Counted from the first letter of the stretch, positions 33,994-41,984 are shown. The stretch: 64,000 nucleotides of DNA from an alpha proteobacterium BAL199 (GCA_000171835.1 ABHC01000020.1:1-64000), one strand, 5' to 3'. Notes: generated from the sequence alone by a model not told the origin. Numbers and translations: made by a program.

Positions 33994-35397
33994 TTGATGA
34001 TACGCCCCGATCAAACCCCAGGGTGTCGTCACCGGCGCGGGTCCCACCGGGTCGGCCTGCGGATGGCGGCGGCCTGTTGCGGCATCGTGCTCGGCGTCGG
34101 CGTCGCCGGAACGGCGGCGGCGCAATCCGACGAGGCCGAGGCCGCCTCGGTCGAGCGCCGGGTGCGCCTTGACTATGAGAGCTACGGGCTGTCGCTCGAT
34201 CCCCTGGAACGCTCCGGCCGGTCGACCGGCACCTCGCCGGTGTACGCTTTCACCCGGCTGGAAGTCGCGGGCGGCCATGACAGCAACGTCCGGTGAACCG
34301 CGACGGGCGCAACGGCGAGCGCCTTCACCGTCACCCGCCCGGGCGTTTCGCTGCAATGGGATGGCGAGAACCACCGTTCGGCGCTGACCGGCCAGGCGGC
34401 GATCGGCCGCTACGGATCGTCGAGCGGCGACGACTATGAGGACCTGGAACTCGGGCTGCTGAGCCGCATCGAGCTCGACGAGGATCTTGGCCTGACGCTG
34501 TCGGGCTACATCGGCCGGTTCCATGTCGATCGCGGCTCCGACCTGGATCTTGGCCCGGCCTTCGGTACCCAGACCTACCGGACCTACGCAGCGGGCGCCG
34601 AGCTGCAGTCGGCGATGCTGCCGGACAACCCGATGTCGGGAACGCTGCGGTCGATCTGGTACCGGTTCGACGACGCCGACACCGTCGATCGCAGCGCGCT
34701 GGATCGCTGGATCGGCATCGGCAACGCCCGGCTCGGCTTCGCCAGGCTCGGCGAGGTGTCGTTCTTCGTGCAGCCCGGGGTGCAGCGGGTCGACTACGCG
34801 GACAACGCCGCCGGCAACCCTGACTCCACCCGGCTCGACCTGTCGCTGGGCGCGCTGTACGCCGGCGGCGACGTCACCCAGCTGTCCGGCTACATCGGGG
34901 CGTCGCGCCGGAGCTTCGATCAGTCCGGACTCGACCCCGAACTATCCGCCCTGGTCGGGGTCGACGCGCTCTGGAACGCAACCGACCTGATGACCGTCAG
35001 GGGCAAGCTGTCATTGTCGAACGAGGATTCCGAGCTGTCGTCGGCCAGCAGCGTGACCAAGACCACGCTCGGCGTCGGAGTCGACTACGAGGTGCTGGAA
35101 AACGTGATCTTCGGATCCGACATCGGGTGGACCACCCAGCGCTACCAGGGATCCGTCGCCGACGAGCGCTTGCTGGAGGCCGGGTTCGACGTTCGCTATC
35201 TGCTGAACGAGTACGCGTATTTCGGCGCCGGGGTGTCGTGGGAAGACCAGACCTCCGACGATCCGAACGAGGAATACCGGGCGACCGTCGCGACCCTGCG
35301 GTTCGGCTTGAAGCTGTGCTGCCTGGTCGATCATTCGATGGAGGGCCGGGACGGCCGCTGGCTGCGACAGGGAGTGATAGGCAATGTGTTTCGCTGA
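33994..35397 (+). pseudogene. Outer-membrane beta-barrel protein interrupted by an in-frame TGA
   Basis: 467 codons in one frame with TGA at codon 101 (34294-34296). A long signal peptide (about 1-43, ending GTAAA) is followed by VYAFTRLEVAGGHDSNVR, stop, then TATGATASAFTVTRPG and repeated amphipathic strands of alternating hydrophobic and polar residues with many Tyr and Trp (LGLTLSGYIGRFHVDRG, VSFFVQPGVQRVDYADN, AYFGAGVSWEDQ). This resembles the porin-like outer-membrane proteins in exopolysaccharide loci (BBP2_2 type). CGA to TGA is the simplest change. A fragment starting at ATG 34615 would lack export. The 3' end overlaps a lipoprotein start. Confidence 0.75.
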
Positions 35398-35511
35398 CCG
35401 TCGTCCGACCGGCTGGACCCGGCGCGCCCGGACCGCGGTTGCGGCGGTCCTCGTGCTGACCGGGCTGCTCGGCTGCGCCGGCGAGCCGCTGCCGCCGGAG
35501 CCGTCGCCGTC
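35384..35511 (+). pseudogene. Lipoprotein N-terminal fragment
   Basis: Starts at ATG 35384 inside the 3' end of the beta-barrel gene. It has a charged N-terminus (DRRPTGWTRRAR), a hydrophobic segment and a lipobox LTGLLGC, followed by AGEPLPPEPSP. At about 35511 the sequence turns into antisense of a phage terminase scrap, and the frame then runs to a stop at 35629 with no sense. The gene was therefore cut by the prophage-derived DNA. Its original function cannot be told. Confidence 0.6.
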
Positions 35512-35650
35512 GCGCTCCTCCCAGGTCTCCGCCAGCTTGGTGTTGACCCAGACCTTGAGGCGGACCGGGTCCTCCTTGGCGGCGGCATGCTCGGCGGCGA
35601 TCTCTGCCCACGACACCCACGGGCTGTAAAGGCTGGAAAGATGATAGCCA
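35512..35650 (-). pseudogene. Phage terminase large subunit (GpA-type) fragment
   Basis: About 45 codons on the minus strand (GYHLSSLYSPWVSWAEIAAE, then KVWVNTKLAETWEE) match a conserved part of GpA-family terminase large subunits, close to the nuclease domain. Nothing of the remaining ~600 residues is present. It is wedged between the broken lipoprotein gene and the DUF3489 gene, marking a prophage scar. Confidence 0.7.
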
Positions 35651-35886
35651 GCCGTTCGCCCGTCGCCCGGAGCGGTCGCACCCGCGCAGACAGCAAGCAG
35701 GCACGGCTGATCAGTATGCTGAAGCTGCCCGAGGGCGCCAGCGTCGCCGAGATCGTCGCAGCGTTCGGCTGGCAGCCACACACGGTACGCGGCGCCATCG
35801 CGGGCGCGCTCAAGAAGAAGCTCGGGCTCAACGTCACCTCCGAGAAGGAAGATCAGCGCGGACGAGTCTACCGCATCGCCGACTGA
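35641..35886 (+). CDS. DUF3489-domain protein
   Basis: 81 residues. The core SKQARLISMLKLPEGASVAE followed by GWQPHTVRGAIAG and LKKKLGLNVTSEKED matches DUF3489, a small winged-helix-like domain frequent in alphaproteobacterial phages and mobile regions. The ATG at 35641 begins at the join with the terminase scrap, so the natural N-terminus may have been altered. Function of the family is unknown, DNA binding is plausible. Confidence 0.75.
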   Translation: MIASRSPVARSGRTRADSKQARLISMLKLPEGASVAEIVAAFGWQPHTVRGAIAGALKKKLGLNVTSEKEDQRGRVYRIAD

Positions 35887-36021
35887 CGGATCCCGCCATA
35901 CGATGCGCGCCGCCGCCCAAACGGGCGGCGGTGTCGCGTTCGGGCAATCGGTCGAGTTCGACCGTCCGTAGCTGCGAAGCTATACTGTGCCCATGATCCG
36001 ATCATCCCGCTGCGGGTCGTC

Positions 36022-36471
36022 ATGAAGTCGACGAAGCTATCGGTCCCCCGCGTCGAACTGATCGCCGCCTTGGACGCCATGAGCCGCCATCGCCGCCGCC
36101 GCTTCATCTCGGTGCTGCCGGTCTGGCTGCTGTTCGTGGCCGAGACCGGCGAACTGGTTCTCCAGGAGGACAAGGGGCTCGTTCACACACGCCTGCCGGC
36201 GCAAGGCGATTGGCCTGCCGCTGGCGCGACCGTCGACCTCTATATGCTGCGCGGCGCCGCCAGGAACGTCGCCGACGGCGAGATCGAACTGCATGTCGTC
36301 GCCGAGGGCGTCCTGGTGCCGACCGACCGTGGCTATGTGAGACTGAACCTGCTTGCCTTTGGCCCCACCGGCATCCGGTCGAGACCTCCAGACACTGTTG
36401 GCGCCGAACGTCGGCTCGGGGTCGAGGATCTGCCGTTGTTCAGGTGGGCGGCGACACGCCACGCCGTCTGA
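36022..36471 (+). CDS. Hypothetical protein
   Basis: 149 residues, not recognised. It begins MKSTKLSVPRVELIAALDAM, followed by an Arg-rich patch (SRHRRRRF), then a short hydrophobic stretch SVLPVWLLFVAETGELV and several beta-rich segments (VDLYMLRGAARNVADGEIEL). No signal peptide or clear membrane helix. Located between the DUF3489 gene and the convergent ParB-methyltransferase, so probably phage-derived or accessory. Codon use resembles the host, and the frame is open without alternatives. Confidence 0.5.
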   Translation: MKSTKLSVPRVELIAALDAMSRHRRRRFISVLPVWLLFVAETGELVLQEDKGLVHTRLPAQGDWPAAGATVDLYMLRGAARNVADGEIELHVVAEGVLVPTDRGYVRLNLLAFGPTGIRSRPPDTVGAERRLGVEDLPLFRWAATRHAV

Positions 36472-36495
36472 GGTTCAGCTGGGTCGATCACGCCG

Positions 36496-37809
36496 TCATC
36501 CGGCATCGGTGTCGTCGTCCCGACCGAGCCGCTCCGCCTTCACCTCGCCGAAACAGCGCCCGTCACCATCGAGTACGGCATCGCCGCCGGTCTCCGCCTG
36601 CCAGCGCTCCACGGCGACATCGACATAGGCCGGGCTGATCTCCATCGCGTAAACGCGCCGGCCGTTGGCCTCGCCCGCCATGATCTGCGAGCCGGAGCCT
36701 GAGAACGGCTCGTAGCAGAGCCCGCCGCGCGCCACGTGCTGGCGCATCGGGATCCCGAAGGCGTCGAGCGGCTTCGGCGTCGGATGGTCGGGCCGCTCGT
36801 CTCTAGCGAAGCTCGGCAGCGCCCACGTGGATGCCAGCGTTTCCTCGGCGACCTTCGGCGGGCGGTTCGGACGGCGCCAGCCCATGAAACACGGCTCGTG
36901 CTTCCAGAGGTAATGCGACCGGGTCAGGACGCCGCGGTCCTTCACCCAGATGATCTGCTGGTGCACGAAGGCGCCGGCCTTCTCCCAGCATGCCTCCAGC
37001 ATCGCCTGGCGGCGCGAAGCGTGCCAGCAGTACCAAGCCGCGTCCTCGGTGATGGCTTCCGCGACCGCGGCAGCAATGAAGCCGTCGTAGAGGTCGGAGC
37101 CCTGGCTGCTGTCGTCCCACGTCACGCCGTAGGAGTGCGACCAGTCTTTGTTCCGCGTCGGATGGTTCGAGCCGTCGTAGTCGACCAGGTAAGGCGGGTC
37201 GGTCGCGAACAGCGCCGCCCGCTCGCCGTTCATCAGGTGCTGCACGTCCTCGGGCTTCGTGCTGTCGCCGCAAAGCAGCCGATGGTCGCCGAGGATCCAG
37301 AGGTCGCCTGTCCGCGATACCGGATTGCGCGGCGGCTCCGGCACCACGACCGGCGGCGGACCAGGCTCCGATGCCGTTCCGTCGCCATCGGCGAGCGCGA
37401 GCAGGCGATCCAGCTCGCCATCCTCAAAGCCGACCAGCGACAGGTCGAAGTCTTCTGCCGCCAGGTCCTGCAGTTCGTCGGCGAGCAGTGCTTCGTCCCA
37501 GCCGCCGAGTTCCGTCAACCGGTTGTCAGCAATCCGGTAGGCCCGGCGCTGCGCCGGCGTCAGATGCTCCAGAACGATGACGGGCACCGCGTCGAGGCCG
37601 AGCTTGCGCGCCGCCAGCACCCGGCCGTGGCCGGCGATGATCTCGCCGTTGTCGGCGACCAGCACCGGGACGGTCCAGCCGAACTCCGCCATGCTGCCGG
37701 CGATCTTCGTCACCTGACCGTCGTCGTGAATCCTGGCGTTGCGGGCATAGGGCAGCAGCCGTCCGATCGGCCAGGACGCAACCTGGTCGGGCGCGAAGCT
37801 GAGCGACAT
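36496..37809 (-). CDS. ParB-like domain / site-specific DNA methyltransferase fusion
   Basis: 437 residues. An N-terminal ParB/Srx-like nuclease or NTP-binding domain (about 10-110) shows LLPYARNARIHDD, EIIAGHGRVLAARKLG and RAYRIADNRLTELGGWD. The C-terminal part is an N6/N4 DNA methyltransferase of the beta-type order, with the catalytic DPPYLVDYDG (about 208), then KHEPCFMGWRR and CYEPFSGSGSQIMAGE as the SAM-binding loop. Such fusions are common next to terminases of alphaproteobacterial prophages, where they protect or mark phage DNA. The terminase scrap at 35512 supports that origin. A ladder of decamers lies just upstream of its start. Confidence 0.88.
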   Translation of the reverse strand: MSLSFAPDQVASWPIGRLLPYARNARIHDDGQVTKIAGSMAEFGWTVPVLVADNGEIIAGHGRVLAARKLGLDAVPVIVLEHLTPAQRRAYRIADNRLTELGGWDEALLADELQDLAAEDFDLSLVGFEDGELDRLLALADGDGTASEPGPPPVVVPEPPRNPVSRTGDLWILGDHRLLCGDSTKPEDVQHLMNGERAALFATDPPYLVDYDGSNHPTRNKDWSHSYGVTWDDSSQGSDLYDGFIAAAVAEAITEDAAWYCWHASRRQAMLEACWEKAGAFVHQQIIWVKDRGVLTRSHYLWKHEPCFMGWRRPNRPPKVAEETLASTWALPSFARDERPDHPTPKPLDAFGIPMRQHVARGGLCYEPFSGSGSQIMAGEANGRRVYAMEISPAYVDVAVERWQAETGGDAVLDGDGRCFGEVKAERLGRDDDTDAG

Positions 37810-37848
37810 GATGGCAAAGACCTCGGTCGAGCGGAGGGTGGATGCCGG

Positions 37849-37964
37849 GGTGGCTTCCAGGTGGAGTCCACGAGGTGGATTCCAGGTGGACTCCGGAAGC
37901 CACCCTGAAGTCCAGTTTAGTCCATTGATATCACGTGGATATTCTGGCTCGGCGGGTGGCTTCC
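37849..37964. repeat. Decamer repeat cluster GGTGGNNTCC upstream of the methyltransferase
   Basis: Six copies of a decamer with consensus GGTGGNNTCC: direct at 37849, 37860, 37874, 37885 and 37955, and inverted (GGAAGCCACC) at 37895. Four direct copies are spaced 11-14 bp apart, close to one helical turn, and pairs form palindromes such as GTGGAGTCCAC. They lie 40-155 bp upstream of the ParB-methyltransferase start. This looks like an operator ladder or iterons. The remaining stretch to 38102 holds no gene I can support. Confidence 0.65.
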
Positions 37965-38102
37965 AAATGGATTGGCCTCCCAGATTTTGGCTCTGACGCT
38001 AGCGATCCGTTGCGGTGGGCGCGGTTCCGAGGCGGGAGCCGCCGAGGTAATCGCGCGATGGCCTGGCGGCGTTCGCGGCCGCCAAGGCTGTGTCGATTAG
38101 CG

Positions 38103-38918
38103 GGTGTTGTCACGTTAACGTGCCTGAGGTTGCGGGTTCAATGATCCGGGCGTAGGCGGTGTCGATGCAAACAGAGAAAATCAGCTACAAGCGCCACCGC
38201 TTTCCGCCTCAGATCATTTCTCATGTTGTCTGGCTCTACGCCCGGTTCAACTTGAGCCTGCGCGAGGTCGAGGAGCTTATGCTGGAACGTGGTGTGGACG
38301 TTTCGTATGAGACGATCCGGCGCTGGACCGTCAAGTTCGGTCCCCGGATCGCCCACGTTCTGCGGCGACGGCAGCCTCGCCCTGGTGATGTTTGGCATCT
38401 GGACGAAGTCGTCGTGAAGATCGCGGGCCGGTCATACTGGCTGTGGCGCGCCGTCGACCAACACGGTGTCGTTCTTGAGGAAATCTTACAATCGAAGCGA
38501 GACAAGCGCGCTGCAAAGCGGCTTTTGATCAAGCTGATGAAACGTTGGGGCTTCGTGCCCAAAAGGATCATTACGGACAAACTGCGCTCATATGGGGCCG
38601 CCAAGCGCGAGGTCGCGCCTGGCCTTGATCATTGGTCACACAAGGGGCTCAATAACCGCGCCGAGAACAGCCACTTGCCCTTCCGAAAACGAGAGCGGGT
38701 GATGCAAGGCTTCCGATCACCGGGTGGATTACAACGCTTCGTGTCTATGCAATCCGCAACCCGCAATCGTTACTCTGTCCCAGCCCGCCGTCGTTCCGCC
38801 CTCACCATTCGCTACCATCGGCTCGAAGCGTTCGAAGCTTGGAAATCCGCGGCACATGCCGCTTGATCAACGACCGGCATGCCAACTTGCTAACTCGACG
38901 AGTTAACGTGACAACACC
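38103..38918 (+). mobile_element. IS6-family insertion sequence, copy 3 (inverted)
   Basis: 816 bp, same ends as copies 1 and 2 but opposite orientation. Flanking octamers gattagcg and gttccgtg do not match. Its left flank is the end of the prophage scar, and its right flank is the last 44 codons of a CheZ-like gene, so again both sides are broken or anonymous DNA. Confidence 0.93.
38159..38866 (+). CDS. IS6-family transposase (copy 3)
   Basis: 235 residues, identical to the two other IS6 transposases in the window, with an HTH at about 20-60 and the triad in [16 protein letters not shown] and NNRAENSH. Being inverted with respect to copies 1 and 2, recombination with either would flip 21-37 kb containing regB-regA, the sulfation operon and the transporter block. 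Confidence 0.95.
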   Translation: MSMQTEKISYKRHRFPPQIISHVVWLYARFNLSLREVEELMLERGVDVSYETIRRWTVKFGPRIAHVLRRRQPRPGDVWHLDEVVVKIAGRSYWLWRAVDQHGVVLEEILQSKRDKRAAKRLLIKLMKRWGFVPKRIITDKLRSYGAAKREVAPGLDHWSHKGLNNRAENSHLPFRKRERVMQGFRSPGGLQRFVSMQSATRNRYSVPARRRSALTIRYHRLEAFEAWKSAAHAA

Positions 38919-38919
38919 G

Positions 38920-39051
38920 TTCCGTGACCTGCCGTTGCCGGACGAAGAGGTGAGCGACGATGAGGTTCACGAAGAGGCTGAACTGCTGAACGGCCCGGCG
39001 CTCGGCGGGAAGGGGCTCAGCCAGGACGACATCGACGCCCTGTTCGACTGA
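38920..39051 (+). pseudogene. CheZ-like C-terminal fragment
   Basis: 44 codons enter from the IS6 boundary with no start codon of their own: FRDLPLPDEEVSDDEVHEEA, then LLNGPALGGKGLSQDDIDAL and a TGA. An acidic linker followed by a NGP...Q.D.D.L C-terminal helix is the arrangement of the CheY-binding tail of CheZ phosphatases. The rest of the gene is missing from the window. A FliM-type N-terminal peptide has a similar SQ.(D/E)IDAL motif, but there it is at the N-terminus, not before a stop. Confidence 0.5.
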
Positions 39052-39077
39052 CGTCGCCGCAGCAGTCGTTCGAGCTG

Positions 39078-40541
39078 TCAGCGCAAAGTCAGACGATCCA
39101 CCGGCGCGTAATCGTCGCTGAGAAGCACAGCGGTAGCGACGCCGGGAACGCTGTCCAGCACGGTCCAGGTACGATTACCCGGTGCGGTCTCGCTGATCGG
39201 TGATCGGTCCATTGGGTCGTTCGAGGCCAGTACCGCGAAGGTCGATCGACCACCGTGCCGGGTTTCCGCATCCGACGACACCCAGACCGCCACGTTCGGG
39301 AACACCTGTTCCAAGGTGCGGACGAGGGCCGCGAGGAAACGCGGATGCTGTGCCCAGTCGTGCGCGTTGATGGCATAGACCCCGGCCTCGGTCAGATGGG
39401 CGCGGACCTGTCGGTGGAACTCCACGCTGACCAGATGCGCCGGCATGGTGTGACCGGAATACGCATCGGAGAAAACCAGATCGTACCGGTCGGCCGTTCG
39501 GCGCAGGATCGAGCGCGCGTCGTCATCGTGAATTCGAATGCGGTCATGGTCCCGACGGAAGCCGATCGTCTTGGCGAACGCGGTAACGGCTGGGTCGATC
39601 TCGGCGACCGTGGCCACCATATTCGGCCAGCGCTCGACCCATCGCATCGGCAGCGAGTAGCCGCCTCCGCCGATGAAAAAGGCGGTCCAGTCCGCGCCCG
39701 GCGGGTGGCGGCGGTCCGCCCAGGCATCGAGAAAGGCATGCGGATTGATGGCGAGACGTGTCGACCCGTCGGTCGGTTCCACGCTCTGAATCCAGCCATC
39801 CATGAACAGGCCATGACTTGGGAAGCCGGCCCAGTTGGTGGTGTCGACGTCATTCAGGCAGAAGTAGCGGCTCTCGACTGTGCAGTACCGCGGTACCACC
39901 AGGGCAAGGCCGGCTTCGGCGAGGATGACCAGAAGCGCGCAACCCCCGATGATCGGAGCGGTCAGCCCGCGCAGGTACAGCGCAGCGGCAATAACTTCGG
40001 CGCCAGCGACCAGCGCCAGCGAGCCGATCGATCCGATCCATTGCAGCAGGATGAAGCCGGCCAGCCCGGTACCGACGATGGCACCGGCGGCACCCAGGGC
40101 GAACATCCGGCCAATGACCGCCCCGGGATGCGTTGGTGCCTCGGCCACTGCAAGCGCGGTCAGGATCGGTGTGACGGCTCCGGCAAGCAGGCTTGGCGCC
40201 AGAAAACAGGTGGCTGCGACCGTCACCGTGGCAGCCATCCAACCGATCCCGGCGGCCTCGGCTACGGCATGCACCGGGCCGATCAGCAGGATCGGCACCG
40301 GCGTTATGGCGGCGGTCGCGACCAGCAAGGCGAATACCCGACGCCTAGCCTGATCCGGCCCGCAATCCGCCAGACGCCCGCCGATCCAGTGCCCGACGCT
40401 GAGACCGGCCAGCACGGTGGTGATCACCGCGGTCCAGCTGAATACCGTCATGCCGACCAGCGGGGCCATCATGCGCGCGGCGACGATCTCGACGACCATG
40501 GACCCGGCCGAGACGATCACCATGGCGATGGCGTGGCGCAT
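39078..40541 (-). CDS. Membrane-bound spermidine-synthase-like protein (fused transporter-like N-terminus)
   Basis: 487 residues. The N-terminal half (about 1-215) has six to eight membrane helices like the 'fused MFS/spermidine synthase' family. The C-terminal half is a Rossmann fold with WTAFFIGGGGYSLP, ATVAEIDPAVTAFA, DLVFSDAYSGH and YAINAHDW, matching spermidine synthases in layout (GGGxY, E.D, D..DA). The substrate of such bacterial fusions is generally not known; aminopropyl or methyl transfer from a SAM-like donor is likely. It is divergent from the two peptide genes at 40624 and 40942 with only about 80 bp between, so co-regulation with that cluster is possible. Confidence 0.85.
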   Translation of the reverse strand: MRHAIAMVIVSAGSMVVEIVAARMMAPLVGMTVFSWTAVITTVLAGLSVGHWIGGRLADCGPDQARRRVFALLVATAAITPVPILLIGPVHAVAEAAGIGWMAATVTVAATCFLAPSLLAGAVTPILTALAVAEAPTHPGAVIGRMFALGAAGAIVGTGLAGFILLQWIGSIGSLALVAGAEVIAAALYLRGLTAPIIGGCALLVILAEAGLALVVPRYCTVESRYFCLNDVDTTNWAGFPSHGLFMDGWIQSVEPTDGSTRLAINPHAFLDAWADRRHPPGADWTAFFIGGGGYSLPMRWVERWPNMVATVAEIDPAVTAFAKTIGFRRDHDRIRIHDDDARSILRRTADRYDLVFSDAYSGHTMPAHLVSVEFHRQVRAHLTEAGVYAINAHDWAQHPRFLAALVRTLEQVFPNVAVWVSSDAETRHGGRSTFAVLASNDPMDRSPISETAPGNRTWTVLDSVPGVATAVLLSDDYAPVDRLTLR

Positions 40542-40623
40542 TTCCGACTCCAGACGATGCTCTTGTTGAATTACCCGATGTTCCCATTAAATTAAAATAT
40601 TGATTTGTCTCAGGGAAATGATG

Positions 40624-40821
40624 ATGCGGATGGGCATGCAGGAACCAACCAACACGCAAACCGAGAGTACCAAGACACTGCAAAGCGCCGAGCGGAGGCG
40701 GGCGTTGGTTCGATTGGGATTGGCCGTGGGAGCGGCGTATATCGCGCCGACGGTGCTGTCGATCGACCGCAGCGCCTGGGCTATGGGTCCATCCTGCGCC
40801 AAGAACCCCAAGGGCTGCTGA
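40624..40821 (+). CDS. Small peptide 1, candidate precursor (paralogue of peptide 2)
   Basis: 65 residues when started at ATG 40624, the ATG best spaced after AGGGA at 40612; other ATGs at 40618, 40621, 40630 and 40636 are possible. The N-terminal 23 residues are polar. Then come a twin-arginine-like start (RRRALVRLGL), a hydrophobic stretch to APTVLS, and a C-terminal tail SIDRSAWAMGPSCAKNPKGC with two Cys, one being the last residue. From residue 24 to the end it matches peptide 2 at 34 of 42 positions with no gap. A modified-peptide precursor, or a Tat-targeted or membrane-anchored small protein, are the two readings. No function is known to me. Confidence 0.75.
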   Translation: MRMGMQEPTNTQTESTKTLQSAERRRALVRLGLAVGAAYIAPTVLSIDRSAWAMGPSCAKNPKGC

Positions 40822-40941
40822 CCGGCCAAGCGTCATTCCGACCCTGAATCTGGCCGCTATCCTAAGGTCGAAAACGAGTTCATGATTGTGTCCACCGTTG
40901 TTGACGAGAGTCGGTTCCGTCCGCTTCTGAAGGATACGCCA

Positions 40942-41139
40942 ATGATCGTCGCGAAACCGCCGCTAGCAGTTCAGAAGTCTATCGATGGTCAGCTTGATGC
41001 GCCGAACGACCGTCGGCGCGCTTTGGTGCGTCTTGGTCTGGCGATTGGAGGGGTCTATGTCGCTCCGACCATCCTGTCGATCGATCGAAAGGCATGGGCA
41101 ATGGGACCATCCTGTGCGGTGAACCCGAAGAATTGCTGA
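40942..41139 (+). CDS. Small peptide 2, candidate precursor (paralogue of peptide 1)
   Basis: 65 residues from ATG 40942, seven bases after AAGGA; an in-frame ATG at 40882 lacks a good ribosome site. Its length equals that of peptide 1. The first 23 residues are unrelated, but RRRALVRLGL, APTILSIDRKAWAMGPSCA and the final NPKNC align without gaps. The invariant elements are the Arg triplet, the tail IDR.AWAMGPSCA.NPK.C and the terminal Cys. The next gene (HprK-like) starts within its last 46 bp in another frame, so the two are translationally linked. Duplicate precursors with variable leaders and a constant core would be unusual for a RiPP, where the reverse is normal. Confidence 0.78.
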   Translation: MIVAKPPLAVQKSIDGQLDAPNDRRRALVRLGLAIGGVYVAPTILSIDRKAWAMGPSCAVNPKNC

Positions 41140-41984
41140 ACGATCGTACTGGCGCATTGCGAACAGCCGCTGGCCTGGTTCAGCGCCCGCTGCCTATCCC
41201 AGTTGATATCGTGCAAGCACTGACTCTGGCGGCGCCTGGGTGGGCGAGGATCATTGCCGATGGTGACGACATCTCGGTGGAGCCGGAGGGGGCCGGTCTG
41301 CGCGTTCGAGCCAACGGCATTGACCAACTTGCCGACGACGCCTGGGAGGCCGCGCACTGGGTTCTGGCCGGAGCAATCGCGGCTCGGGTCGAGGCGACGC
41401 CCGGTGCGCTGGTCCTGAACGCCGGGGCCGCCCTGCTTGCCGACGCGGCGGTGGTGTTCGCCGGCGAAAGCCACGCGGGTAAGAGTTCGGTGGCGCTGCA
41501 CCTGGCGGCCTCCGGTGTTCCTTTGCTCGGCGACGACCGGCTGATCCTCGGGACCGAAACCGACCTGCCGACCGCCGCCGGGCTCGGCCTAGCGCGCAAA
41601 GTTCGCACGCCGCTGCCCGACGACTTCAGCGAGAGCGCTTGTCGACTGGCGGCCGGCACCCGAGCCGGGCACGGCGGCGGCGCCGATGTTCTGGCCTGGG
41701 ACCCGGCGATCGATCGTCCCGCTGGCACCACGGCTGCCATAGCTCGCATTGTGTTGCTGCGCCGTGATCCTGAAGTGCGGGCGCCGCGCCTCGTCGGCCT
41801 TGGCGCAGCCGAGGCGGTGGCGCGACTGCTGCCGCTGTGCGGCCGCCACGCCGGATCGGCGGTGGCCTTGCTTGAATCTGTGACGCGGCTGGTCCGATCC
41901 GTCCCGGTCCTGCGCCTGGAGGCGCCGAATGCGGCGACCGCTGCCGAGTGCCTGATCGACGGGTCGGGTGCGGGGTCGTCATGA
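41094..41984 (+). CDS. HprK-like serine kinase (HPr-kinase-related protein)
   Basis: 296 residues from ATG 41094, which overlaps the peptide 2 gene; a start slightly downstream is possible. Central P-loop FAGESHAGKSSVALHLA, followed by LLGDDRLIL, the acidic segment seen in HPr kinase C-terminal domains; the N-terminal HPr kinase domain is absent. The family known as HprK-related kinases is found with PqqD-like proteins and presumably phosphorylates a peptide or protein other than HPr. It is the first of three overlapping genes (ATGA to pqqD-like), directly after two small peptides that are candidate substrates: each has a conserved Ser in the tail. Confidence 0.82.
   Translation: MGNGTILCGEPEELLNDRTGALRTAAGLVQRPLPIPVDIVQALTLAAPGWARIIADGDDISVEPEGAGLRVRANGIDQLADDAWEAAHWVLAGAIAARVEATPGALVLNAGAALLADAAVVFAGESHAGKSSVALHLAASGVPLLGDDRLILGTETDLPTAAGLGLARKVRTPLPDDFSESACRLAAGTRAGHGGGADVLAWDPAIDRPAGTTAAIARIVLLRRDPEVRAPRLVGLGAAEAVARLLPLCGRHAGSAVALLESVTRLVRSVPVLRLEAPNAATAAECLIDGSGAGSS

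Noticed and set aside
34294-34296. TGA as selenocysteine codon
   Set aside because: The protein is a beta-barrel with no redox role, no SECIS-like hairpin is evident after the codon, and CGA to TGA mutation is simpler.
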